From NCBI RefSeq assembly GCF_900188205.1, contig NZ_FZOH01000008.1:124001-188000 (forward strand): a stretch of 64,000 nucleotides of DNA, given 5' to 3'. This document shows, piece after piece, positions 8,248 through 15,993 of the stretch. This stretch comes from Geodermatophilus saharensis (GTDB lineage: Bacteria; Actinomycetota; Actinomycetes; Mycobacteriales; Geodermatophilaceae). A program made the translations under genes and the position numbers. Every line of letters begins with the position of its first letter. Positions within the stretch are counted from its first letter, which is position 1. The notes beneath the pieces were generated by a model. The model saw only the letters and a program-made list of their open reading frames with translations. It was not told the DNA's origin and did no database searches.

Positions 8248-8278
8248 GGCCCCGGCGTCCGCGGGGGACACCGGGGCC
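8248..8278. terminator. Hairpin between IniB-like and IniA-like genes
   Basis: Arms GGCCCCGGCGTCC (8248-8260) and GGACACCGGGGCC (8266-8278) pair at 12 of 13 positions around a 5-base loop. There is no U-tract. It sits inside the transcription unit and may act as a partial terminator or mRNA processing/stability element that makes the repeat protein more abundant than the GTPases. Confidence 0.5.
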
Positions 8279-8295
8279 GGGGCCGGCCGGGTGGG

Positions 8296-9756
8296 TCAGT
8301 GCACGGCGGTCACGTCGGTGGACAGGTCGTTGTGGTTGAGGGAGTCGTCCACGTCGACCAGGTCGTCGTCGGACAGGTCGTTGTCGTCGAAGGAGTCGTC
8401 CACGTCGACCCCGTCGTCGTCGGACAGGTCGTTGCCGTTGAGCGAGTCGTCGACGTCGAGCCCGTCGTTGTCCTGGGACAGGTCGTTGCCGTTGAGCGAC
8501 CCGTTGAGCGAGTCGTCCACGCCGTCGTTGTCCTGCGACAGGTCGTTGCCGTTGAACGAGTCGTCGACGTCGAGCCCGTCGTTGTCCTGGGACAGGTCGT
8601 TGCCGTTGAACGAGTCGTTCACGGAGTTGTCGACCGAGTTGTCGGTGGTCGAGTTGTCGACGGAGTTGTCGGAGTTGTCCACCGAGTTGTCGGAGTTGTC
8701 CGACAGGTCGTTGCCGTTGAACGAGTCCTGGACGTCGACGTCGACCCCGTCGTCGTCGGAGAGGTCGTTGCCGTTGAACGAGTCGGTCACCGAGTTGTCG
8801 GTGGTCGAGTTGTCCTGGCCGGAGTTGTCCTGGTTGCCGTTGAAGGAGCCGTTGAACGAGTCGTCGACGCCGTCGTTGTCCTGGTTGTAGGAGTCGGTGA
8901 CCGTCGTGGAGTTGTCGGTGGTGTTGCCGTTGCCGACGACGTTGCCGTCGCCCTGCTGCACGTTGCCGGAGTTGACGACCTCGACGTCCACGTCGACGGA
9001 GTTGTCCTCGCTGTTGTCGACGACCACGCCCTTGACGTCGTCGCCGGCCGCGACGCCGTCCCCGCCCACGACCACGTTGTCGTCGCCGAAGATGGCCTGC
9101 GCGTCGCCGCTGACCCAGATGCTGTGCGAGGCGTCGATCTCGACGTCGATGTCGGTGTAGCTGTAGTTGATCGTCTGCAGGTGGGTGATCACCACCGGCT
9201 CCGCGGGCGCCGGCGCGTGGCCGCCACCGCCACCACCGCCGCCGCCGTGGCCACCGCCGTACCCGCCACCGGAGTGGTCGTCGTCGTCGTCGCAGTCGTG
9301 CTCGCCGGCCGGCGGGGCGGGGGTGTGGCTCACGCCCTCGTCGTCGTCGCAGGCGTCCTTGCCGCCGTGCCAGCCGCCGTGGCCACCGCCGTGCCCGCCA
9401 CCGGAGGAGTCCTCGTCGCGCCCGCCGTGCCAGCCGCCGTGCCCGCCACCGGCGTAGTCGTCGTCGCGGTCGTAGCCACCGTGCCCGCCACCGTGCCCGC
9501 CGTCGTGGCCACCGTGCCCGCCGTCGTGGCCACCGTGCCCGCCCTGGGCGCCGTGCCCGCCCTGGGCGCCGCCGGCCCAGCTGACCGGTGCGTAGCTGGC
9601 CACCATCGGCACGAGGTCGTCGACCTCGGCCGGGGTGGCGTCGAGGCCGGCGGCGGCCAGCGTGCCCTGGGGGTCCTCGGCGTAGGCCGCGGCGGCCTCG
9701 GGGTCGCGCAGCAACCCGAGGATGAAGTCGATCAGCGAGCCGGCGAGCGATGTCAT
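8296..9756 (-). CDS. IniB-like protein: IniB N-terminal domain, Gly/His-rich linker and Asp/Asn/Ser repeats
   Basis: 486 residues from ATG 9756 with a strong GGAGG. Residues 1-60 (MTSLAGSLIDFILGLLRD, then a DPQGTLAAAGL segment) match the IniB N-terminal domain. Residues about 62-190 are Gly/His-rich (many GGHGG and HDGG), a possible metal-binding or sticky linker broken by two short Cys-Asp stretches (DACDDD, EHDCDDDDD). Residues about 190-240 look folded (VVITHLQTINYSYTDIDVEI). The rest is built from repeats around NGNDLS followed by DNDG and DVDDSF, with eight NDLS cores, strongly acidic and lacking Lys/Arg. No secretion signal or membrane helix is seen. Mycobacterial IniB is also glycine-rich and of unknown function. 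Likely a scaffold or self-assembling partner of the GTPases (inference). Confidence 0.85.
   Translation of the reverse strand: MTSLAGSLIDFILGLLRDPEAAAAYAEDPQGTLAAAGLDATPAEVDDLVPMVASYAPVSWAGGAQGGHGAQGGHGGHDGGHGGHDGGHGGGHGGYDRDDDYAGGGHGGWHGGRDEDSSGGGHGGGHGGWHGGKDACDDDEGVSHTPAPPAGEHDCDDDDDHSGGGYGGGHGGGGGGGGGHAPAPAEPVVITHLQTINYSYTDIDVEIDASHSIWVSGDAQAIFGDDNVVVGGDGVAAGDDVKGVVVDNSEDNSVDVDVEVVNSGNVQQGDGNVVGNGNTTDNSTTVTDSYNQDNDGVDDSFNGSFNGNQDNSGQDNSTTDNSVTDSFNGNDLSDDDGVDVDVQDSFNGNDLSDNSDNSVDNSDNSVDNSTTDNSVDNSVNDSFNGNDLSQDNDGLDVDDSFNGNDLSQDNDGVDDSLNGSLNGNDLSQDNDGLDVDDSLNGNDLSDDDGVDVDDSFDDNDLSDDDLVDVDDSLNHNDLSTDVTAVH
8320..8910. repeat. Coding repeats of the IniB-like gene
   Basis: The block GACAGGTCGTTGCCGTTGA followed by CGAGTCGT recurs about every 45-60 bases, with spacers rich in GTTGTC and GTCGTC. 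The near-identical DNA shows recent expansion by duplication or slippage. Encoded units are NGNDLS plus a variable acidic spacer, together with short runs of VDNS. Confidence 0.85.
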
Positions 9757-9774
9757 GGCGTCCTCCGTCGTGTG

Positions 9775-9796
9775 GGCCGCCCGTCATCGGGCGGCC
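9775..9796 (-). promoter_or_regulatory. 5'-UTR stem-loop before the IniB-like gene
   Basis: Perfect 9-bp stem GGCCGCCCG / CGGGCGGCC with a four-base loop, ending 18 bases before the ATG and just before the GGAGG ribosome site. Its position suggests mRNA stabilisation or control of ribosome access. Confidence 0.45.
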
Positions 9797-9870
9797 GGCG
9801 AGCTGCCTGGCCGCAGTCCAACCGCGGCGGAGGGTCACCGGCATCGGGGGACCGCCCCCTGTCTCGACCA

Positions 9871-9906
9871 CCCGTTTGGGGGGTGCCGCTGACTCCCCGT
9901 TAGGGG
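9871..9906. promoter_or_regulatory. Candidate operator pair in the divergent IniB / Hsp70 control region
   Basis: Two similar sites, CCCGTTTGGGG (9871-9881) and CCCCGTTAGGGG (9895-9906), lie about two helical turns apart in the middle of the 292-base divergent gap. The second is close to an inverted repeat. They are plausible targets for the LuxR-type regulator encoded at 12052, which would then control both directions. No clear -35/-10 hexamers could be assigned. Confidence 0.4.
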
Positions 9907-10048
9907 ATAGCGGGGTGTCGCCCCCTTCTCGGCGCGGAACCGGCTCCGGTGCCCGCCGGGGCCGAGACAGGCGTGACGCGTGGGACATACGGTCCGGACG
10001 ACTCTCCGGTCCAGCGACGGGCCGGTCGGGGAGACGCCTGGGGGTCTT

Positions 10049-12055
10049 GTGCGCAACCGCGAGTACGGACTGGGGATCGACGTCGGCGACCACGGGGTCG
10101 CCGCCGCGGTCTGCAGGGACGACGCGACGGGACCCGAGCCGCTGCCGCTGCCGCCCGCCGGGGACGGCGCGCTCCGCGGCCTGGTCGCCCGCACCGGCAC
10201 CTCGACGCCGGTGTACGCCGGGGACCGCCCGGTCGCGGCGGCCGACCTGCTGGCCGCGCAGGTGCAGCGGGTCCGGGACGCCGCGGCCGGCGCCGAGGGG
10301 TGTCCCGACGGCTGGACCGTCGTCACCGTGCCGCCGTCCTGGGGCGGGCACCGCCGCTCCGAGCTCGCCCGCGCGCTGCAGCGCGCCGGGGTCCCGCGCT
10401 TCAGCCTGCTCTCCGGCGCGGTGGCCGCCGTCGCACACCACGTGGCCGCCGGCCGGCTGCCGGCCCGGTCGACCGTGGCCGTCTACGACCTGGGGGCGAG
10501 CACGCTGGACCTCGCGGTGGTCGGCCCCGCCCCCGGCGGCCCCGCGGGCCTCGACCACCTGGTTCCCCCTCCCCCGCCCGCGCCCTGGGGCGGCCGCGAC
10601 GTCGACGACGCCGTCCTCGCCCTCGTCCGCCAGGGTCTGACCAGCCCGGTCGCCGCACCCGCGGAGCTCCGCGCCGCCTGCGTCGCGGCGAAGGAGGAGC
10701 TGTCCTCCTCCACCGCCACCTGCGTCGACACGGCGGACGGACCGGTCCGGCTCACCCGCGAGGAGCTCGACGAGCTGCTGCTGGACCGGGTGCAGGAGTC
10801 GGCGGCCGCGGTGGCGGCCGCCGCCGGCGCCGCGGGCCGGGCGGTCACCGACCTCGACGCCGTCGTGCTGGCCGGCGGCGGCGCTCGGGTGCCGCTGGTG
10901 GCCGAGGTGCTCTCCGGCGAGCTGGACCGGCCGCTGGTGGTCGGCCCCGACCCGGCGGGAACGGCCGCCCTGGGGGCCGCGGCACTCGCCGCGGAGGCCC
11001 TGCGGGCGGCGGACGCGGCAGCAGCGGGGACCGCGGCGGCGCAGGACGCCGCGCCCGTCGGCACGCCCCCGCGCCGGAGACGTCCCCCGGGTCCCCGCTC
11101 GGGCCGGCCGCCCGTCGGTCCTCCCCCGCACCTGGCCGGGAGCGCCGGGCGCACCGCCGCGGCCCACCGGCTGCACCGGTACGTCGTCGTGGCGGCCCTG
11201 TTCCTGCTGCTGGCGGTCGGGCCGGCGGCGCTGGCCGCGGTCCTGGGGGGCACCGACACCGCGGTCGCGCCCGGCGCCGGGGTCGCCTCGGCCCGGGAGG
11301 CGACGGCCGGCACCGGCGCCCCGGCGTCCACGGCCCCCGAGGGGACCGCTGGCGGCACCGGGGACGGCGCACCGGCGGCCGGTGACGGCTCCGGCCCGGC
11401 CGGCCGGACGGCCGCCGACCCCGACCGCGGGACGGCCTCCGGGTCCGGGACCCCCGCACCGGGGACGCCCGCGGCGGGCGCTCCCGGGGCCACCCCGCCC
11501 GGCAGCGACCCGGCCGGCACCCCGGCGGCCGGGACGACGGCGGCGGGCTCCTCCGCGCCCGGCTCCGCGGCCGCCGGGACCCCCACCGGCACGGCGACGG
11601 GCAACCCGTCGACCGCTGCCCCCACGACCGGCAGCCCCACGACCGGCAGCCCCACGACCGGCAGCCCAACGACCGGCAGTTCCACGACCGCGGGGCCGAC
11701 CACCGGCAGCTCCGCACCCCCGCCCTCCGGCGGCGGCACGGCGCCGCCGACCGCCGCGGCCGGAACGCCGCCCACCGGGTCCTCCGCACCCGGGCCGGCA
11801 CCGGACCCCACACCCGACCCGACGCCGGACCCCACACCCGACCCGACGCCCACCCCTGAGCCCACGGTCGGGCCGACACCCGACCCCCCGTCGACGGCGG
11901 GGCCCGGCCCGGCCACGGAGACCACCGCCGGGGACGCGACGTCCGGCGGCACGGACGGCGGCACCGACGGCGGCACCGACGGCGGCACCGACGGCGGCAC
12001 GGCACCCGGTGGGACCGCGTCCGGGGACGCCGGCACCCCGGTGGAGGCCCCGTGA
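10049..12055 (+). CDS. Membrane-anchored Hsp70-like protein with long Pro/Thr/Gly tail
   Basis: 668 residues from GTG 10049 (GGGGG five bases upstream; the frame is open to 9980 but that stretch looks non-coding). Residues 1-320 are an actin-fold ATPase domain: phosphate-1 GLGIDVGDHGVAAAVC, phosphate-2 VYDLGASTLDLAVV (about 144-157) and adenosine motif VLAGGGARVPLV (about 272-284). The two phosphate-1 threonines of DnaK (GTT) are replaced by GDH, so nucleotide handling may be altered. There is no substrate-binding domain. Instead a helix, YVVVAALFLLLAVGPAAL (about 378-400), leads to about 265 residues of repeats: TTGSP units, DPTP units and four GGTD units. The tail probably lies outside the membrane. 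It overlaps the LuxR gene by 4 bases. Confidence 0.85.
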   Translation: MRNREYGLGIDVGDHGVAAAVCRDDATGPEPLPLPPAGDGALRGLVARTGTSTPVYAGDRPVAAADLLAAQVQRVRDAAAGAEGCPDGWTVVTVPPSWGGHRRSELARALQRAGVPRFSLLSGAVAAVAHHVAAGRLPARSTVAVYDLGASTLDLAVVGPAPGGPAGLDHLVPPPPPAPWGGRDVDDAVLALVRQGLTSPVAAPAELRAACVAAKEELSSSTATCVDTADGPVRLTREELDELLLDRVQESAAAVAAAAGAAGRAVTDLDAVVLAGGGARVPLVAEVLSGELDRPLVVGPDPAGTAALGAAALAAEALRAADAAAAGTAAAQDAAPVGTPPRRRRPPGPRSGRPPVGPPPHLAGSAGRTAAAHRLHRYVVVAALFLLLAVGPAALAAVLGGTDTAVAPGAGVASAREATAGTGAPASTAPEGTAGGTGDGAPAAGDGSGPAGRTAADPDRGTASGSGTPAPGTPAAGAPGATPPGSDPAGTPAAGTTAAGSSAPGSAAAGTPTGTATGNPSTAAPTTGSPTTGSPTTGSPTTGSSTTAGPTTGSSAPPPSGGGTAPPTAAAGTPPTGSSAPGPAPDPTPDPTPDPTPDPTPTPEPTVGPTPDPPSTAGPGPATETTAGDATSGGTDGGTDGGTDGGTDGGTAPGGTASGDAGTPVEAP

Positions 12056-14622
12056 CCGCCGCACCGTGCGCTCCCGGCACCGCGACCGCCGGTCCGGGGC
12101 ACGGCCGGGTCCGCGACCTCGCCACCGGCACCGGCCCCCTGCTCGTGCGCGGCGCCGGCGGCACCGGCAAGACCCGCCTGCTCGCCGAGCTGGCGGCCGT
12201 CTGGGCACGCGCCGGCGTGCCGGTCCTCGACGGGCGCACCGACGACCTGACCCTCCCCCCGGGGGAGTTCGCCGTCGTCGTCGACGACGCCCACCGGCTG
12301 CCCCCGGAGCTGGCCGAGCGGCTCGTCCCGCTGCTGCGGCACCCGCGCGGCCACGTGGTCCTCGCCTTCCGCCCGTGGCCACGCCCGGCGCCCCTCGGGG
12401 CGCTCCTGGCCGAGGTGGGCGCCGACCGGCGGTCGGTGCTGCTCGGTCCCGCCGACCGCGCGCAGGTGGCCGAGTGGGCCCGCGAGCGGCTCGGCGCCGC
12501 CCCGGCCCCCGAGCTCGTCGACGCCGTCGCCGCCCAGACCGGCGGCCTGCCCGGGCTCGCACACGCCCTGCTGACCGCGCTCGCCGCCCGGGGGCGGGGC
12601 CGCGACGCGACCCGGCCCGCCGCGGGACGACCGGTGCCCGAGGAGGTGGCCGCGCGGGTGCGGGCCGAGCTCGACGCCGTCGACGACGACACCCGCGGAC
12701 TGCTGCACGCCGTCGCCGCCGGCGCCCCGCTCGACGACGACGTGCTCGGCGGGGTCCTCGGCGTCCCCGCCGACGAGGTGGCCGAGCTGCTCGCCGCCGC
12801 CCGGGCCACCGGGCTGCTGCAGGCCGGCGGCGCCGTCGTCCCGCTGGTGGCGTCGGTGCTGCTCGGGTCGGTGCCGCCCGACGTCACCCGACGCACCCGG
12901 CGCCGCGTGCTGGGCCTGCTCGTCGACCGCGGCGAGGAGCCGGTGGCGCTGGCCCGCCGGCTGGCCGCCGACCGCGTCCGCGACCCGCAGGCGGCCGCGC
13001 TGCTCGAGCGGCAGGGCGACGCCGTGCTGGCCACCGACCCGGCCCTGGCCGGCGAGCTGTGGTCCGAGGCGGTCGCCGCCGGCGCCGCCGCACCGGCGCT
13101 GGCCACCCGCCGCGCCCAGGCCGCCGCGCTCACCGGGGACCTGGACGGCGCCCTGCAGTGGGCCGACGTCGCGCTGGCCGACCCGGCCGCCGCCGACCGT
13201 CCCCGCGCCGCCGCGGTGACGGCGACCGTGCTGGCGCAGCGGGGGCTGCTGGCCCGTGCCGCCGAGCTCTACCTCCTGGCCGGGCGGGAGCGCGCCGGGT
13301 CGGCGGCCCTGGCCCTGCTGGCCACCGGCGCGGCCGACGAGGCGGCCACCGTGCTGGAGGGCCCGCGTGCCGGCCTGGGGCTGGCGAGCGTGCTGTCGGT
13401 GGGCGAGGATCTCATGGCCCAGGGCGTGGTGCAGTCGCTGCGCACCGGGGCGGAGGCCGCCGACGGCATCACCGCGGCGCTGTCGACGCTCACCCGGTCG
13501 GCGGCGCTGCTCGAGCCGGTCGGCCGCACCGCCCTGCTGCCCGACACCCCCGCCGCCCTGGCCGCGCTGGTCGGGCTGCACAGCGGTGAGCTGCCGGTGG
13601 CCGAGTCGGTGCTGCAGCGCGCCGTCGCCGCCGACCTCGGCGGGCCCTCGAGCCGGCCGCGCCACCTGCTGCTGCAGGCGTGGATCGCGATGCTGGCCGG
13701 GCGGATGACCCGCGCCCGGGAGCTGATGACACAGGCCGGCGCGGTCGCCTGCGGCCCGCTGGAGCCGCGCGACGACGTCTTCCTGCAGGCGATGGAGGTG
13801 GGCCTGGCCCGGCGCAGCGGGGACGCCGCCGCCCTCGTCACGGCGTGGGTGCGGGCGCGGGAGGCCGTCGTCCGGCACCCGGTCGACCTGTTCACCCTGC
13901 TGCCGCTGGGCGAGCTGGTGGTGGCCGCGGCCCGGCTGCGCGACGGCGAGCGGCTGCGCTCGCAGCTGGCGCAGGCGCAGGACCTGCTCGCCCGCCTCGG
14001 CGACCCGCAGCTGTGGGCGGTGCCGCTGCACTGGAGCGGCGCGCAGGCCGCGATCATCACCGACGACCGCGACGGGTTGCGGCCGCACGCGGCGGCACTG
14101 GTCGCCGCCGCCCGGACCAGCCCCTACGCGGCCACGCTGGCGCGCGCCGGGCGGACCTGGCTGCAGGTGCTCAGCGACGAGATCGACCCGTCCGCCGTCG
14201 TGGCCACCGCCGAGGAGCTCACCGCGGTGGGGCTGGGCTGGGACGGCTCCCGGCTGGCCGGCCAGGCCGCGGCCCGGGCCACCGACCTGCGGGCCCGCGC
14301 GGCGCTGCTGGCCTGCGCCCGCTCGGTCGCCGACGGCGCCGGCTGCGAGTCCGCGGCACCGGCGGCCGGCCCGGCGGCGGAGGACCCCGAGGGCGGCCCC
14401 GCTCCGGGTGTCCCCGCGCCGCGAGGGCAGCTCAGCGAGCGGGAGCGCGAGGTGGCGCGGCTGGTCGTGGCCGGGCAGACCTACCGGGAGATCGGCGGGC
14501 AGCTCTACATCTCCGCCAAGACCGTGGAGCACCACGTCTCGCGGATGCGCCAGCGGCTGGGCGCCGGCACCCGCTCGGACCTGCTGGCGCGGCTGCGCGC
14601 CGAGCTGGCCCAGGGGGCCTAG
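12052..14622 (+). CDS. Large LuxR-type ATPase transcriptional regulator (IniR/MalT-like)
   Basis: 856 residues. N-terminal P-loop GAGGTGKTRLL (about 31-41) and Walker B FAVVVDDAHRL (about 73-83) define a STAND/AAA-type ATPase. A long alpha-helical, TPR-like middle follows. The C-terminus is a LuxR/GerE helix-turn-helix (about 793-856) with LSEREREVARLVVAGQTYRE and YISAKTVEHHVSRMR. This is the build of LAL/MalT regulators and of IniR (about 830 residues), the regulator described for mycobacterial iniBAC. It is translationally coupled to the Hsp70-like gene and divergent from IniB/IniA/IniC-like genes, so it most likely controls the shared promoter region. The inducer is unknown. Confidence 0.85.
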   Translation: MTAAPCAPGTATAGPGHGRVRDLATGTGPLLVRGAGGTGKTRLLAELAAVWARAGVPVLDGRTDDLTLPPGEFAVVVDDAHRLPPELAERLVPLLRHPRGHVVLAFRPWPRPAPLGALLAEVGADRRSVLLGPADRAQVAEWARERLGAAPAPELVDAVAAQTGGLPGLAHALLTALAARGRGRDATRPAAGRPVPEEVAARVRAELDAVDDDTRGLLHAVAAGAPLDDDVLGGVLGVPADEVAELLAAARATGLLQAGGAVVPLVASVLLGSVPPDVTRRTRRRVLGLLVDRGEEPVALARRLAADRVRDPQAAALLERQGDAVLATDPALAGELWSEAVAAGAAAPALATRRAQAAALTGDLDGALQWADVALADPAAADRPRAAAVTATVLAQRGLLARAAELYLLAGRERAGSAALALLATGAADEAATVLEGPRAGLGLASVLSVGEDLMAQGVVQSLRTGAEAADGITAALSTLTRSAALLEPVGRTALLPDTPAALAALVGLHSGELPVAESVLQRAVAADLGGPSSRPRHLLLQAWIAMLAGRMTRARELMTQAGAVACGPLEPRDDVFLQAMEVGLARRSGDAAALVTAWVRAREAVVRHPVDLFTLLPLGELVVAAARLRDGERLRSQLAQAQDLLARLGDPQLWAVPLHWSGAQAAIITDDRDGLRPHAAALVAAARTSPYAATLARAGRTWLQVLSDEIDPSAVVATAEELTAVGLGWDGSRLAGQAAARATDLRARAALLACARSVADGAGCESAAPAAGPAAEDPEGGPAPGVPAPRGQLSEREREVARLVVAGQTYREIGGQLYISAKTVEHHVSRMRQRLGAGTRSDLLARLRAELAQGA

Positions 14623-14855
14623 CGGTCGACGCCGGCGAGGGTGGCGCAGGCGCGGCAGACCTCGCGCGACGACGACGGCCACGCCTCGTCGACGGCGACC
14701 CGCGCGAGCGTGCCGCACAGCGTCAGCTCGCAGGCGCCGTCGACCTCGCCCGCGGGCCGGTGCAGCTCGACGGCGTGCCACAGGGCGGTCGTGGGGCCGT
14801 GCGCCCGGCTGCGGGCGGCGGCGAAGGCGGTGGCGGCGAAGGCGGTGGGGGCCAT
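14619..14855 (-). CDS. Small Cys-containing protein, function unknown
   Basis: 78 residues from ATG 14855 (no good ribosome site, so the start is uncertain; the frame stays open upstream). Cys pairs occur in GACELTLCG and in REVCRACATL, a spacing that could hold one zinc. The alanine-rich N-terminal half reads MAPTAFAATAFAAARSRAHG. Small proteins with this kind of pattern occur in actinobacteria without assigned function. Its stop overlaps the LuxR stop on the other strand. Moderately sure it is a real gene because the Cys motif lies in a frame with ordinary codon use. Confidence 0.55.
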   Translation of the reverse strand: MAPTAFAATAFAAARSRAHGPTTALWHAVELHRPAGEVDGACELTLCGTLARVAVDEAWPSSSREVCRACATLAGVDR

Positions 14856-14960
14856 GCCGGGGAGGTCGGCAGCGCGGCGCCGGAGGGCCAGCCGGGCCGC
14901 TCGCGGCTCCCCCGTCCGGGTGAGGCGGCACGCCCGGCGGGCCGGCGGCAGGATGCCCCC

Positions 14961-15599
14961 ATGGAGCTCACGAAGCACGGTCACGCCTGCGTAGTGGTCA
15001 GCGACGGCGACCGGCGGCTGGTGATCGACCCCGGGGCGTGGACGGAGCCCGCGGCGCTGGACGGGGCGACGGCGGTGCTGGTGACCCACGAGCACGTCGA
15101 CCACTTCGCCGGCGACCGGCTGCGCGCGGCGCTGGACGACGACCCGGCGCTGGAGGTGTGGACCAACCCGTCGGTCGCCGGGCAGCTCGAGGGGCTGGGG
15201 AGCCGGGTGCACGCGGTCGGCGACGGCGACGCGCTGACGGTCGCGGGCTTCGACGTGACGGTGCACGGGGAGTGGCACGCGGTGGTGCACCCGGAGATCC
15301 CCCGCGTGCACAACGTCGGTTTCCTGGTGGAGGGGCGGCTGTTCCACCCGGGCGACGCGTTCACCGTGCCCGGGGCGCCGGTGGCCACGCTGCTGCTGCC
15401 GGTGCACGCGCCCTGGTCGAAGGTGCTCGAGGTGATCGACTACGTGCGGGCCGTCGGCGCCGACCAGGCCTACGCGGTCCACGACGGCCTGCTCAACGAC
15501 ACCGGGCTGGGCCTGGTGGGCGGGCTGCTCGGGGAGCGGGGGCCGGGGACCCCCACCCCCTACGCCCGGCTGACGCCGGGGGAGTCGGTGGACCTGTAG
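14961..15599 (+). CDS. MBL-fold metallo-hydrolase (UlaG/YfaA-like)
   Basis: 212 residues from ATG 14961. It has the metallo-beta-lactamase metal motif HxHxD in LVTHEHVDHFAG (HEHVDH), followed by further histidines in VHGEWHAVVHPEI and LPVHAPW and a metal aspartate in FHPGDAF. The single-domain size fits the L-ascorbate-6-phosphate-lactonase-like hydrolases of unknown substrate, widespread in actinobacteria. It probably acts in the cytosol, since no signal peptide is seen. It is monocistronic, with the next gene convergent. Confidence 0.85.
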   Translation: MELTKHGHACVVVSDGDRRLVIDPGAWTEPAALDGATAVLVTHEHVDHFAGDRLRAALDDDPALEVWTNPSVAGQLEGLGSRVHAVGDGDALTVAGFDVTVHGEWHAVVHPEIPRVHNVGFLVEGRLFHPGDAFTVPGAPVATLLLPVHAPWSKVLEVIDYVRAVGADQAYAVHDGLLNDTGLGLVGGLLGERGPGTPTPYARLTPGESVDL

Positions 15600-15623
15600 C
15601 CCGGCCGCTCCCCCGGCGACGGC

Positions 15624-15887
15624 TCAGCGGACGGCGCGGCGGTTGCGGCCGGCGATGCTCTCGGCGACGCCGATGAGCAGCACCGCCGCGATGACGGCGC
15701 AGACGAAGCCGAGGACGTTGAGCTCCCAGATGTCCCCGGTGCCGAAGAACTGCGCGATCAGCCCGCCGATGAGCGAGCCGACCAGGCCGAGGGCGAGCGT
15801 GGCGAGGATGCCGAGGTGCTGCTTGCCCGGGACGATGAGACGGGCGAGGGCGCCGATGACGAGCCCGGCGACGAGGAAACCGATCAC
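15624..15887 (-). CDS. GlsB/YeaQ/YmgE family stress membrane protein
   Basis: 87 residues from GTG 15887, with GGAGG eight bases upstream. Three hydrophobic segments (GFLVAGLVIGALARLIVPG, LATLALGLVGSLIGGLIAQF and VLGFVCAVIAAVLLIGVAE) and the GALARLIVPGKQ signature identify the transglycosylase-associated/GlsB family. These small inner-membrane proteins are linked to general stress; the molecular role is not settled. Preceded by the SRPBCC/MarR pair on the same strand with a roughly 105-base gap. Confidence 0.9.
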   Translation of the reverse strand: MIGFLVAGLVIGALARLIVPGKQHLGILATLALGLVGSLIGGLIAQFFGTGDIWELNVLGFVCAVIAAVLLIGVAESIAGRNRRAVR

Positions 15888-15993
15888 GGTGGGACCTCCG
15901 TGGGGACGCGGCGCCCGGCCGGTCGCCGGGCGCTCCTGCCGCTCCCCTACCCTCGTGCGCCCGGCCGACGCGTGTCCACCCTCACGGGGGACG

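Noticed and set aside
8320..8910. Possible CRISPR array because of regularly repeated DNA
   Set aside because: Repeats lie in frame in one gene, spacers are themselves repetitive and encode acidic residues; no cas genes.
6413..12562. 2049-codon minus-strand frame
   Set aside because: Only its last 597 codons are the IniA-like GTPase; the rest is Arg/Gly-rich noise antisense to the Hsp70-like and LuxR genes and out of frame with the IniB-like gene.
10483..14931. 1482-codon minus-strand frame
   Set aside because: Antisense of the Hsp70-like and LuxR genes; no domain, composition dominated by Gly/Arg/Pro.
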